Source: Leucosporidium creatinivorum
Lineage: Eukaryota > Basidiomycota > Microbotryomycetes > Leucosporidiales > Leucosporidiaceae
Assembly: GCA_001600635.1 (NCBI GenBank)
Contig: BCKL01000030.1
Coordinates: forward strand, 104,068-168,067
Direction: 5' to 3'
Length of the DNA stretch: 64,000 nt
Below are positions 23,460 through 35,323 of the stretch, one piece after another. The notes beneath the pieces are model-generated. The model ran no database searches. It was given only the letters and a program-made list of their open reading frames with translations, and had not been told where the DNA came from. Position 1 is the first letter of the stretch. Every line of letters starts with the position of its first letter. A program made the position numbers and the translations under genes.

Positions 23460-25262
23460 TCACTTCTTGGTAGCGAGGCCGATGCGAGCGTTCTTGACGT
23501 CCTGTGATGGGGACGAGAGCGGGTCAGTTGAGTACAGGGACAAGGCAGGCGGAGAGAGCATACGTAGACGGTGTACCAGTTCATCACTGCGTCGAGAGAA
23601 ATTGGTTAGCTCCCAGTTTTTCCTTCGGCGCTCGCCAACAACTCACAGAAACTATCGCCGAGCAACCAACTCGTGCCCAACCCCAAATTCTGCGTCGCGA
23701 CAGCACCCATACACCTCGACTCATCGCCCTCAATATAACCCAGGTTGAAGTCCTCGGGGTTGACCTCCCATTTCTTGATAACGCGGGTCAAGCCGAACGT
23801 AACGGTAGGGGGAGAGGCGCAGGGGAAGGTCCAGAAGTTGGCGTCGAGCTTGGCGGAGCCGGGGACTTTGGCCCAGAACTCGGCGGCGGCGGCGGCGGGA
23901 GCCTGCGTTGGAGTGAAGATGGGCCAAGAGAGATCAGCGAGGGAAGGGGGAGGAACGAGGGAGAGGCTCGGCGCACGATGATGAGGGTCGTTCCAGAGTC
24001 AAGGATCGCGTTGAAGCGGCTAGAGACGGCTTGAACGCCGTTGACAAAGGGAGCAGAGCCGGCGATTTGCCAGTAGGTGCGGAAACTGGCTCCCGAGGTC
24101 TGCGCGCGCTGAGCGAAGCACGGTCAGCTCTCGAGTCGTCGTGACGAGAGTGAGACGATGTACGAAGCCGCAAGGGTAGTAGGTGAGGTAGCCAGTCATC
24201 TTGGTGCGGTCGTAGCCTCCAAAGGTGAGCGACGACTTGCCCGGCGTCATCGAGAGGGCGAGGCCGAACATGGGCTTCGTGCCGACGCCTTGCTCATATT
24301 GGGTGAAGGGGACGGGGTTCTGGTAGCCCGAGGAGAGGGCAGGCCATCCGAGTCCCATGAGACTGTTGAGGGTAGGTGTGAGCTGTGAGCCTAATTGGGA
24401 TAGGAGGAGAGAGGACTCACGCATCCGAGTCGATGTCGGCGACAGTGGTGGAGAGCGAGGTGGACGCGATGATGGCTTGACCTGTCACGGTGAGCGCGCC
24501 AATCTTGACCGTGTCTTTAACGAGGGTTCTGTGAAGCTCAACAGCATCAGCTCAGCGCGCCGTAAGGGAGCTCGGCGCTCGGCGCACCCTTGCGAAGTCG
24601 AGCCGTCGACAAAGTTGGTCTTGACCGTAGTGGTGGTCTTGACGGCTGTGCTACTCTTGGAGACGGTGTACCTAGCCTTGTTGCCACAGCTCGAGGTGGG
24701 ACAAGTCGAGTCGGCCACGGTGAAGTCGGAGCTGGAGAAGGAGCGGAAAGGTCAGCTCGGCGCCAACTGGCAGGGGACTCGCAACGCACGATCCGGTGTC
24801 AAAGTAGGTGGCAAAGGACTGAGCAGGGGTTCCAATGTACGCAGGTCCCGTCCAGACGGCGTAGTCTTTGATGGCGAGGGCTACAGCTCCTCGCTCCCGC
24901 AGCTTCGAGGTCGCGGGCTTGTCGAACAGGTTGGTCCTCAGGATGCGATTATTCTGCAGGGTGAGGGCGTGTCAGTTGGTGGGGCTCACATCTCTGCTCT
25001 GCTACAGCTCACCTTCTCGTATTTGCTGCAGAACAGGAGAAGGGAGGGCAAAAGGAGGACGCGACTCAGCTCTCTCGTCCTCGTCGCTCAAAGTACACAG
25101 GACTCACGTTGACATGACCGCGACTTCTACCTGAAAGGCGGTAAGGTTGACTGCACCCGATTCGAGGACATAGCCGCTTCGACGAGTGAGAGGGATGGTG
25201 TTGAGCGCTGAGACGGAGGAGGCAGCGAGCAGGCCCAGCGCGAGGGTCGACTCGAGGAGCAT
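23460..25262 (-). CDS. secreted pepsin-like aspartic protease (A1)
   Basis: A bilobal aspartyl protease, secreted or vacuolar. Signal peptide MLLESTLALGLLAASSVSA, then a propeptide of about 70 residues. The first active-site motif is in TYFDTGSSDFTVADSTCP and the second in FNAILDSGTTLIIV, so both catalytic Asp residues are present. The substrate flap is less standard. The pepsin-family segments ALMGLGWP, FGLALSMTPGKSSLTFGGYD and WLLGDSFMMNWYTVYD are in order, and the protein ends RIGLATKK. No GPI signal is seen at the C-terminus. About nine introns. It converges on ORC5 across 281 bp. Confidence 0.92.
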
Positions 25263-25510
25263 AGCGGAGGTGAAACGAGCGTGAGAGCCTCTAGGGCTAT
25301 GTCTGTAGTAGACTGTGGTGGTGAAACGAGCGACGAGGTGTAGTTGAGTAGGAGATCAAGGATTTACAGCCCAGACTTTCAAAGGAATGGACGGGTTGAG
25401 CGACTTCGACGCGCCTGCTCGCCTTCGCAGCTTCCGCAGACCAAGTCGGGATCACTCTCTCCCGGTTCGGTTCTCGTACAGGAATGCGTAAGATAAGGAG
25501 CGGCTTGCGC

Positions 25511-27798
25511 TCAGGTTTTCAGAGTCATGTTGTAGACAAAGATCTGCGGGCGAGGACAGGTCAGAACGAAGCCGAGAAGAGCCATCGCCGAGACTTGTAC
25601 TCACGACCCATGCGCTGGCAATAAAGGCCGCTGCCGCGTAGAAGCTGGTCCTAGAGATCAGTCTGCTCCGTCGAAGCTTGTCGACGGCCTCCTTGTCCAA
25701 CCCGGCGTCCTGCCGGCGCTCCTCATCTTCCGACTCCTCCGAGCCATCGCTCTCCACGCTCTCCTCGTCCTCCTCCTCCTCATCGATAGTGGCATAGTCG
25801 GAACCGGCCTCCACTCTCCGGACTGGTCGAGGGATCACTCGCCACCACACAATCACGACCACCAGCTGCGCGAGGAAGAGGGCGAGTAGGAACGTGACGA
25901 CCGCCCGAGCTGCGAAGAGCTTGTCGGCCCATTCCTTGAGCAGCAGTGAGGTGCTGAATTGCACGATGATCCCGCCAGCTTGCTCGAGAGACTTGTGTGC
26001 GCCCAAAGCTGTTGGTGCTTGATGCCGTTCGACGAGGAGGGGAACCACGACTGAGGAGCGCAAGGGATCAGCCGAGTGCGCAAAGAGTCGAAGCGACACC
26101 CGAAGACGTACGAACGGTCATGAGGGGACCAGCGCCCAAGCCCAATGCTGATGGTACGAAGGCGAGCCAGTAGGGTACGAGGTGGGTGAGGGAAAGGAGG
26201 ACGAAACAGCTGGATGCCATCGCGATGGGAAGGAGGTACCATAGTCGGCGTAGCGCATGTGCGTGTCCTGTAGCAGAGATGCGCTCAGCATAACGGTCCA
26301 CGGTGAGGCGAGTATCGTTAGCCTTGAGCTCACTGTCGATGAGAACGCCGAGGATAGGATATAGCTGCGAGGCGAGGCATTAGCGAGGGCTCATGGGCGA
26401 GGTGCGAGATCTACCAACAATAATGGAAGAGAATGGAATGGCGGAGACAGCGAGCCCGGCCGCCGAGGGCGAGATGGCGTAAAAGGTCTGCAGTAGCGAG
26501 CTCGAAAGCCGAGTGAAGGCGTCCCATGCGCCCACGAGGCAGCTGCACGGTATCAAGCGTCAGCGTTACTCCTCAAGAAGGATTTTCCTCCTCCTGAAAC
26601 TCACCACACGAGCGCGTAGATCCAGAACCGCCCGGGGAAGCGTTTCAGTTCGGCGAGTCGCAGAGCTCGGCCTTTGGTGTGGTAGAGGTGCTGCAGGCGC
26701 TCGTCCTCGTCTTCAGAGTGAGAAACAAGACACCGCTCGAGGACGTAGTAGAGGATGCAGGCCGAGAAGGAGAAGGCGGAGAGCGATGCCGCGGTGAGGA
26801 AGGGGAGCCGAGAGCTAATCTGCGAGAGGGGATGCGACACGGCGGCCGAGACGAATGATGCCTAGAAAGGGAGGGTGCAGAATAGAGTCAGCTTTGCTGG
26901 GACTCGTCGGTGGAGTGAGCACCCACCGTCTTGCCGAGAAGAAGCCCAAGAGCGACCGTCTTGGCGACCGAGTGGCCATCTGAGCATCGCAGAATGATGC
27001 TCTCCTGCACTACCGAAAGGGGGCTAGCGCCGGCTCCTGCTAGTAGTAGTCCCGACACCTGTAAGGCGACCTGTCAGCTACCAACACTTCGAAGCGGAAG
27101 GCCTGCCGCCGAGCGCGAAAGGCCTCACCATGCCAGCGACGTCGATGTCTCCGTTTCCTCTCTCCCTCCAGCAGACTATGACATGACCTAACAGCACGAG
27201 TCCCGTCGAGAGCAGACCAACTCTTGCTGGGCCGTATCTGAGAATCGAGCCGTCGAGAGGTCAGCGAGCCGTCGGCAGGCCAGCGAGGATTGCCAGCTGA
27301 ACGCGAGCGGTGCGTAGCTCACTTTGGTACAAGCAGTCCGCTGATCAAAGGGGTGATGGTGTTGATGAGAGATCCAGCTGAGACGAGGGCGGCGAACTCG
27401 CTTTCGGACGTCTTGAGGGTGGTTTTGAGAGGGCCGAGGAGATGAGAGCCGAAATGGCTAATAGAGGGAACAGGGAAAGGATCGCATACTTGGTCAATGG
27501 CCGCCAGTGATGGCGGTGGAGCTCTACAGGACTCACCTTCCGACCGAGAGACAGCACGCGCAGGCTAAGGAAGATGACGCAGGTCAGCAAGGTCGACCCT
27601 CGACACTGCTGAGCAGTAGCGAGCGCTCCACTCACCGAGCATCAAACTCCGTATCCGCTTCTCCCTCCGCTCCAGTTGCGCATCGCCCGAGAAGAGAAAT
27701 GAGGGTCGTCGATGGAGGGAGGAGCTGTGTCGACTGCTGGTAGTAGAGAGCGTTCGTCCTAGTGGCGCTAGCAGGCTGTCGGTTTCTGCTGGGACCAT
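25511..27798 (-). CDS. MFS transporter, MFSD1-like, copy B
   Basis: Paralogue of the gene at 11438-13592 with the same topology: hydrophilic start (MVPAETDSLLAPLGRTLSTT), TM1 near LMLACACCLSVGS, then HFGSHLLGPLKTTLKTSESE and SLINTITPLISGLLVPKYG. Both share the segments GLLLGKT(A/S)xFV and VVPxLVERxQxPTALGxHKS. An acidic loop rich in Glu and Asp (about 25720-25800) precedes the last TM. The final exon encodes IFVYNMTLKT-stop. About eight introns. Orientation is opposite to copy A; five genes lie between them. Divergence is considerable, so the duplication is not recent. Substrate unknown. Confidence 0.8.
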
Positions 27799-28251
27799 TT
27801 CAGAATAGAGATGAAGCGAAGAGGACGAAGAGGGAGGAAGCGAAGCAGCGTTGGCATGAGCGGCCCTTCATCTCCGGGATCCGATTTCCCTCGGCCGTCT
27901 TTCAGTCCCCTGTTGTGAAGCAGCGGTAAAGTAGGTTTGCTATGCACTCGAGTCATGCTATGCCAGCTGCTGCTCCGCTCGGCTGAACCTCCTTGACTGG
28001 CCTCGGCGCCGAGCTGCTTTCGAGCTGATGCTCTCGGCGGTGCTCTTCTCGCTCGGCTCTCAGAGAGGTCAACGCACACGCCCAAGGAGTCCATAGGAAT
28101 ACGAATAAGTTATCATATACAAGCGTGGGTAGGGGGGCCGGCTCTAAAACCCGAGAAAAGGAGAATGCGAAAGGGCGAGGGCGATCATGGGGGTGTATGA
28201 TGGTGATGGTATCAAGATGTAAGGGAGACGAGAAGGACGGTCCGGCTACGA
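27799..28251. other. spacer upstream of MFS copy B
   Basis: A 453-bp gap between the MFS start and the end of the PriA-like gene, both on the minus strand. It must hold the MFS promoter and the 3' UTR of the PriA-like gene. No coding evidence. Confidence 0.4.
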
Positions 28252-29525
28252 TTAGAGAACGAGGGACGAGGTGCACGAGGCGGAGGAGGCATCCCAGGCG
28301 AAGCCCTCGGCGCACGACCAAACCTCGCATTGACCGGCGACGCAACCGACAGCCTCGACACCGGGAAGGGCAGTGCAGTCGACTCCACCGGCCGAGGCGC
28401 AAGCACCGCACTGCTCGAGGTTGGACTGAGATGCAAGTTAAGCCGAGGTCAGCGATGGCTCGAACCCCCCGAGAACAGCAAAGACAGCAACTCACGGCGA
28501 TGTCAATGCACTCGAATCCAGCCTTGGTTCCCGAGACAGCGCAGGCGGTGTGGGAAGCGGGGCAGATGGAGGAGCGGCGGGAGAGGGAGCGGCGAGCGCG
28601 AACGGCCGAGGGGATGATGGGGGGAGTGCACACGTCGTTGGTGCAGACAAGGTCACCGCTGCAGAACTGTGTGGTGTGAGAGTTATGGGTCAGCCTTGAG
28701 GGTCTTGGGACGGCATCAAAGGGAGAGAGCGCGACGTACGAACTCGGGGTCGGAGGAGCAATCATCGCCGAGGGTTCCCTGGGTGTCGCAGTTGCCGGAC
28801 TGGGTGTTGCAGTAACCTCCAGCGCAGAACTGGTTGAAGACGGCAAAGTTCTCGGCGTCGGTGAACGCTTCCGAGCCCTGAGTGTAGTCCTGGCAGAAGG
28901 ATCCAATGCCTCCGCAGGTGGTGCCGGTGGTGAAGTCGGCCGAGTTGCAGTAGAGGAATCCAGAGCAGAAGGTGTCGTCGCCGTTGCAATCCTGACCGAA
29001 GCCTCCCTGGCAAGTGCCCGAGACGGTGTCGCACACCGAGTTGTCGCAGTTCTCGTCGGCGGTGCAGGCAGCTCCAGTGATACCTGGGAGCAGCAGTGGG
29101 ATCAGTCGCGAGCTCAAGTGATGAAAAAGTCGCTGTAGATCACTCACCACAGAAGTAGGCGCCGGTGGCGGCCTCGATGGAGCACTCGGGGTTGATGGGG
29201 GTGGCTCCATCACCCTGGTTTCCCTCGGTGTTGGTGGTATCGGCTCCGGGAGCGATGAGAGCACCGGCAGCGCACTTGGACGGGTCGGCAGAGAAGGTGT
29301 TGTCACCGTTGATGTTGGTGCAGGGGAAGCTGAGCGCGGGAAGGAAGGCGAGGAGGTCAGCCAACGGTTCTCAACGCGACCTACTACTCCAACCGACGCG
29401 TTTCCCGCTTTCCTCGCCTGCCGCAGGGACTCCAATACAGTGAACAAGACTTACCGACCGTAGCCGGACTGGGCGACCGCAACGGAAGCGATGGAGGCGA
29501 GGGCGACGAGGCGGAAGGCAGACAT
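28252..29525 (-). CDS. PriA-like Cys-rich secreted protein, long form
   Basis: Signal peptide MSAFRLVALASIASVAVA, followed by QSGYGRFPC. A middle block holds many Cys in knot-like spacing (TGAACTADENCDNSVCDT; QDCNGDDTFCSGFLYC; FCAGGYCNTQSGNC; FCSGDLVCTNDVC). The end is the domain I know from basidiomycete PriA proteins: CPASHTACAVSG, GFECIDIASNLEQCGACASA, GGVDCTALPGVEAVGC, SCAEGFAWDASSASC. PriA was described as a fruiting-primordium protein of Lentinula; its biochemical role is unclear. Probably cell-wall associated or secreted. Four or five introns. A shorter paralogue sits at 60440-61193. Confidence 0.85.
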
Positions 29526-30636
29526 TGTTGAAGGACGAAGTGTGGTCGAACGGGGGGAGGGAGAGGGGAACTGAAGTACTGAAAGGAGAGTAAAGACCGT
29601 AAAGAGTGTGAGGAGCGAAAGTGAAGTCGCTGGTATGAAGTGGCCGAGGAGTGAAGTGGAGGAGAAGAAGAGAGGGAGGAGGGCGCCGACAAGTTGGAGA
29701 CGGGAGGGTCGTTGAGTGAGGAACCGGAACCGCAGAAGATCAGTGTTTGGCCCATTCCATCCCCCCGCACTTTCTTCCCTGCACAGAGACGCGACGTGAT
29801 TTCTCCCAGCGATCGCTAACGGTTCTCGGTTCAGCTTCGGTGATGGTGAGCCGGCTGACGAGGTACAGCTGGGAGCTGGCGGCCGGTCCTATCATGTACC
29901 AACGCTGTCAGAGCATACTCTCGAGACGAGCCACCCGCAATACTCGGACGTCAAGCCTCGGCCGGCACACGGGAAACGATCCGAAATGCTTGACGACGAT
30001 TGTGCAGGATCTTGGTATGCTTGGAGGATACTGCTGCGAGGAAGGAAGCGCACAAGCAGACTTTCGGCCGTGTGCTACGTTTCTGCACCACATTAGACTC
30101 GTCCAGCCAGGCGAAAAACGAAAAGGAGTGCACGGCTCGGCCCTCGGCGAGGCCTTTCACACAGCTACTGGCGTGCAGCAATCTCGCGGAGCTGAGGATG
30201 CTGTAAATAGCTTTATGCACAAAAGCTCACCAACTCGCTTCGACCGCTGCCTTCTGTAGCTCAGTCTTCTCGTGTGGATCAAGGTCGGCGCTTGTAGCAG
30301 CTGCTGCCAGCGGAGCGAGCGCCTGCCACAAGCTGCAACCGCGCACGGAGATACCCAGGCTTGGCAGCGAGAATTGTCGGTGTGCTCGCAAGCTTCTCAA
30401 CGAGCGAAGTCGAGTTGCCAAAGCGAGTGCGAAGTCTGCAAGGTGGGCTCAACTCTTCGCCGAACATGAGATGCGACAGTTCGGCGAATCTTCAGTTCAC
30501 TCGAGAAGAAAGACCAACAGGCTCAGTGATCTTTCCCGCCTATCAGCCCAGACCTCCTTTCGCCTAAGACACGACTTTCGCGGTTGTCAGCTGATGAGCC
30601 ATCTTCTGCTTTTCTTGCTCTTGCAACTCACTCGAA
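29526..30636. other. 1.1-kb divergent intergenic region
   Basis: Between the divergent starts of the PriA-like gene and the asparaginase. Open frames of up to 170 codons exist, but they overlap on both strands, carry no recognisable motif and have no splice logic. The first 150 bp are purine/pyrimidine skewed. Likely two promoters; a small unknown gene cannot be excluded. Confidence 0.4.
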
Positions 30637-33386
30637 ATGGCGTCTGATGAGGCTCGCGTGCTAGTACTGTATACTGGGTGAGCTCTCGTGCTTGTACGAC
30701 GTGAGCACCTACTGACCCACAGGGACGCCTTTTCTCTCGTCGTCCTGCTCAGTGAGTTGCTGCAAGCTGGGATGGCTGTCGAAGGGCTTGCTGACGAGAT
30801 AGAAATCGACTAGGTGGTACGATCGGAATGCTGAAGACGAAGGAGGGAGGATATGCACCACACTCCGGCTTCCTGGCGTCAAAGTAAGCTCTCGCTGCTT
30901 CGCAGTGCCCTCCGACGTCGCTGACAGCGCTTCTCTCTTCAGCCTTCGCTCTCAATCTCGGTAAGAGATTATGACTGTAGTCTAGTGCGACTCGGGCGCA
31001 CGCTGATCGCTCCTGCAGCTTCCACGACCCCGAGCAGGATTCCGTCTTCGCCAACTCGCAGAGCGTCTCTGCCTACTCAGCCTGGTCGCTGAACGCTGCG
31101 TCCAAGGCTTCAAGTGGTACCTCTACCCCTGCCATTCCTCTTCCTGTCGAGGGAGACGCTTCCTGCATCACGGTTCAGACGCCCGAAGGACCTCGGCTCC
31201 TTCCTTCGCTCGTCACGCCTCGAACTGCGCAAGGCAAGAGGATCAGGTAGGCGTTGAGGCCGCCATCGCCTCGTGTACTATCGCTGACGCTCTTTGACTT
31301 CGCAGATACGCCATCCATGAGTACGAGACCTTGATCGACTCGAGCGAGGTCGAGCTCAAGGACTGGATCCGGATCGCAAACGACATTGAGCTTAACTACA
31401 AGCTCTACGATGCGTTCGTTGTGCTCCATGGTACCGACAGTAAGCTGGTCTCTGCGCCTCGACTCAAACTCGGCGAAGTCTGACCGACATCTCGTCGTCC
31501 TCTCCCCTCGGCAGCGATGGCCTACAGCGCCTCGGCCTTGAGCTTCCTACTGGAGGATCTTGGGAAGCCTGTTATCCTCACCGGAGCTCAGATCCCACTC
31601 TCGGAGCTCTTCACGTAGACTCTAATCGCTTCTCCCAACGCCGAGCTGAGCTGACTATCCGGCCATCCCTCACAGCGACGCCATTGACAATCTCCTCGGC
31701 TCTCTCATCATCGCCGGACACTACGCTATCCCCGAGGTCTGCGTCTTCTTCGACAACAAGCTCCTTCGAGGCAATCGCTCCATTAAGGCGTCGTCCGAAG
31801 AGTTCCATGCTTTCCAGTCGCCCAACCTGCCACCCTTGGCTGACGTCGGCATCGACATCGGTACGCTCGGCGCTTTCCAACGACCTCGTGCTACTCGCTG
31901 ACTAGTCTTGCCTGCAGACGTCGAATGGGGCGAGGTTCTGCGACCAGGTCTTCGAGCTTTCCGCGCGCACAAGACTTTGTCGTCGAAAGTTGGTGCGTTT
32001 CGACACTCGAAAACTTATATGTAACATGCGATGACTTTTCGGCTGTTGCAGCGACCCTTCGCATCTTCCCCGGCATCAGCGGCAGTGCCATTCGCGCCTT
32101 TCTCAACGCCGACGACGTTCGAGGAGTCGTGTTGGAGAGTTACGGAGCAGGGAACGCACCACGAAGGGAAGAGCTGCTGTCGGCGTTCAGGGAGGCTACC
32201 GAGCGAGGAGTCGTGAGTCGCATCTCTTCCCGCTTTCGAACTCGGCGCAATCGCTCATCGCTCGTCGTCTCGCCCACAGGTCATTGTTAACGTCAGCCAG
32301 TGCACGACTGGTGAGCTAGCATTGAGCTTAGTCTCGTCTACATCGCTGACTCGCTGAACAGGTGCCGTTGCTCCCGATATCTACGAGACTGGACGAGCGC
32401 TCGCTGCGTGAGTTCGAAGGCTTCCGCTTCGGCGACGCTCGCTGATCCTCTCTCACCACAGCGTCGGCATTACTGGAGGAGCCGATATGACTGTCGAGGT
32501 GAGCTCGAGTCCTGTGCATCTCAGTATCCCAGGCTAATCGTGAAACCGCCTTCGACAGTGTGCGCTGGCCAAACTCTCATACTTGCTTTCCAAGGAGGAC
32601 CTTTCGCCGGCTCAGGTTCGCCGGCTGTTGGCCCAGCCTCTGCGAGGGGAGCTCACTCTCACCAACCCTGTACCGATGTACTCGTCACCCCTCGACGCCG
32701 GCGCACGCCTCCGGACGCTCTTCGCTCAAGTCATTGAGTGCGCTCCTACCACCTCGCGAGGCCCTCACACCCCAGCCCAGCGCCCTCGATCCCTCTCCAG
32801 CGTCACAGGAAGCGACTCGCAGACTCATCTCGACCCCGTCGAGCTTCCCGCCGAGTTCAACCCACCCTGGCCGGCGACCCTCAAGGATGAAGAGACGGCC
32901 GAGAAGGCCATTCTCCCCTACCTCCTCGGTCAAGCAGCAGCTCGGCCCGACACCTTCCTCGACACTCTTCTCGCCTCCATCGTCCCTCCTACAGCGTCCA
33001 ACGACCCAACCGTCATCGCCCTCCTCAACGAGCCTTCCACTCCTTCCCTCCAAACGCCCCTCCATCTCGCCGTGCTCGCCGGTCAGCCTTCCAACGTCGA
33101 GCTCCTCCTTTCGCACGGTGCTTCGGTACATGCTCGCGACATCTTGGGCCATTCGGCGCTCTTCTACGCCGCTAAGAGCGGCGCCGAGGGCAGGAGGATG
33201 GTCATGGCGCTCAAGCAAGTGGGAGGACATCTCGCCGAGACGGAAGTGGACAGTGGGGATGTCGGGTTGGAGCTGCTCAAGGCGAGGAGGGCAGGAGATC
33301 ATGAGGCGGAGGCTGTGTGGGTAGAGGCAGCTGGAGCGGCGCTGTCGAGGGCCGTCGAGTCGGTCAAGCTTTTGTTCGAGGCGTAG
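30637..33386 (+). CDS. type I L-asparaginase with C-terminal ankyrin repeats
   Basis: Hydrolyses asparagine to aspartate and ammonia. Exon 1 gives [29 protein letters not shown] follows, together forming the first catalytic Thr loop. The second signature is [20 protein letters not shown], then [30 protein letters not shown] and [19 protein letters not shown]. The C-terminus has ankyrin units ([40 protein letters not shown]) as in eukaryotic ASPG-type enzymes. No signal peptide, so cytosolic. There is an 18-nt micro-exon at 30943-30960. The splice between YTG and GTIGM is odd: joining in frame requires a 29-nt mini-exon at 30723-30751 that inserts ten residues into the active loop. Confidence 0.9.
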
Positions 33387-33571
33387 ACCTTAGCTCGCTA
33401 CAAATTCAGTAACATAGAAAACAGCTGAGCTGCTTGAACCGAGATCTGTACAGGGAGCGGCGAGCCCCTGACTTCGCCATCTCCGCGGGCCATAGCGTCT
33501 TTCCAACCTCTCCCTCCTCCGCTCACCTCGTGTATTACTTCGCTCGCTTTCGTTCGTCTGCCGCTTACTGG

Positions 33572-34313
33572 ATGAGTGCAGAAGGTGCCTCTGGAGCCAC
33601 TACTCAACCGCAGCTGCACCCAACCGCCTCGACATCGCGCATCGCTCAGGAGGGGCAGGAGCGGCCACAGCGAGATGAGGACGACGAGGAGCGTGGCGAG
33701 GAGCTAGCAGAAAGCAAGGATAGATATCAGTGTGGCTGTCTACCGTCTGGGCTGCTCGGGCAATCTCTGCTGGTAGAGAATCGAGGGAGCACAGGTGAGT
33801 GACTCTCCCCGCTTTCGAACTCGCTCTGATGACTTACAGCCTCTCTGACCTCGAACAGCTCGCGACTACCTCGCTAGGGAACGAAATTGGCTCAGCTGGG
33901 TCAAGCTCTCGACGACGCTGTCCGTCATCTCGGCGGCCATGCTCCTGCGGTTCCAGTTCGGCGACCAGATCAAGGTGCCGGGATACGAGGTGGCCAGTGA
34001 GGTACCTGTGAGTGTCTCTATCTCTTTCCTACAGCTTGCGGTCCTTCCCACCATCGCCGTTGCTTCCCTCGACTCTCGGCCCTCCTCGCTGACCTCGCTT
34101 TCTCCTCTCCTCTCCCAGCTCGGCATCCTCTTCTCCATCGCCGCCGGAGCCTCTCTTATAGTCGGTGTCGGCGGTCATTTCAGCTACGACCAACTCATGC
34201 GCCGACACACCGGCTTTGTCTACTCGGGAAAGCCGACTCAGATTGTCGTGTGGAGCATTTGCGGATTGACTATCGCGGCTTGTGTGTTGTTGTTGGTGGC
34301 CGGTGACGCATAG
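33572..34313 (+). CDS. DUF202 membrane protein
   Basis: About 190 residues: a polar N-terminal half (MSAEGASGATTQPQLHPTAS...), then ARDYLARERNWLSWVKLS, the core of the DUF202 family. Three hydrophobic spans follow (LSTTLSVISAAMLLRF; LGILFSIAAGASLIVGVGG; IVVWSICGLTIAACVLLLV). Related fungal proteins include the Vtc1-type subunit of the vacuolar polyphosphate synthase, but the long Ser/Glu-rich head differs from Vtc1. Two introns. An in-frame ATG at 33434 would add 46 residues that look like leader sequence. A GT-AG pair just after the stop (about 34371-34436) suggests a 3'-UTR intron. Confidence 0.8.
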
Positions 34314-35323
34314 GAGGATGGATATTGAGGTGGAGGTGGGTCGACCAGCGGAGGGACATGGTGAGCAGCCAGGTGAGTCGACCGAGCAGCGGAGGAGGAA
34401 GCCGAGGTTCGGCGCTGATCTCTTTTGCTGTGCAGGCCTTGGACACTCTAGCTGAGGCTCGGCACGGCGATTATATATGTATGCAATTATGTTGTAAGGC
34501 TTCGGCCGCCGCTATTCTACCATCTAAGCCTAAGCCTTCTGCGTCGACCATTCTCGGCGCCCGTACGCCGGCTGCCTGCTTCGAGGAAGCTGGGGCATCC
34601 GAGCTGCACGAACTCAACACACGAACATCTACCGACACCCGTAACCTCAACACGCTCACAGCTCGCTTACTGCCCAGTGTACGTCTCATCACACGGCCGC
34701 CGAGTCGATCGCCGAGCTTCGGAGTTCGAGAAGGGGAAGGCTTCCCATCCCATACTGCAGCACAGCAGCAAGTTCAAAAGCGACGCTACCGATTTGGCTA
34801 GCTTCTTGGCCGCCGAGCCTGCGATCGCTCGTCTATCATCACCCTCACCCCTCCCCTTCTCCCCCCGCTTCCCCTTGGCTAGCTCGGTCGACGCGACGGG
34901 ATGTGATGCAGCGTTGTGGAAGAGTAGGAGCTCGCTAAGATGGCTCCAGTGGTACAGAGAGTGAGCGCTGTACAACAGCATGGTCTCGGTAGCTGTGCAA
35001 TGTCACTCGAATCGCCGCGGCTCGACGAAGTCGAGCGAGTGAGCGAGAGTTGCCTCGCGAGCGCCGACCGTTGTGAACCGACCGAGAGGGCAAGTGCTGT
35101 GAGTAGCCTCGAGGTGTACAGGGTGCACCCCACAAACCGACTGGGATTGCGGGTGGATGTGAGAGTGAAGGAGAGTTCGAAACGTGTGAACGTTCACGCG
35201 AGGTCAAGAAGTCTTCGCCGAGCCGAGGGGCGAAGGTCACTCAGTTCGTCTCGCATCGCTCTCGGGCCCGTCAAAAGCGCCATACGATGCTTGTTTTCAT
35301 GACTAGTAACATGCTACGCCATT
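34314..35323. other. 1.0-kb convergent intergenic region
   Basis: Between the ends of the DUF202 gene and the argininosuccinate lyase. An AT-rich stretch (gcgattatatatgtatgcaat, about 34470) probably marks a 3' end. The remainder (34500-35320) has only unsupported short open frames on both strands. It is unusually long for a convergent gap in this window. Confidence 0.4.

Noticed and set aside
29747-30259. 170-codon plus-strand frame upstream of the asparaginase
   Set aside because: No motif, overlapped by equally long frames on the other strand, no splice logic; left as intergenic.
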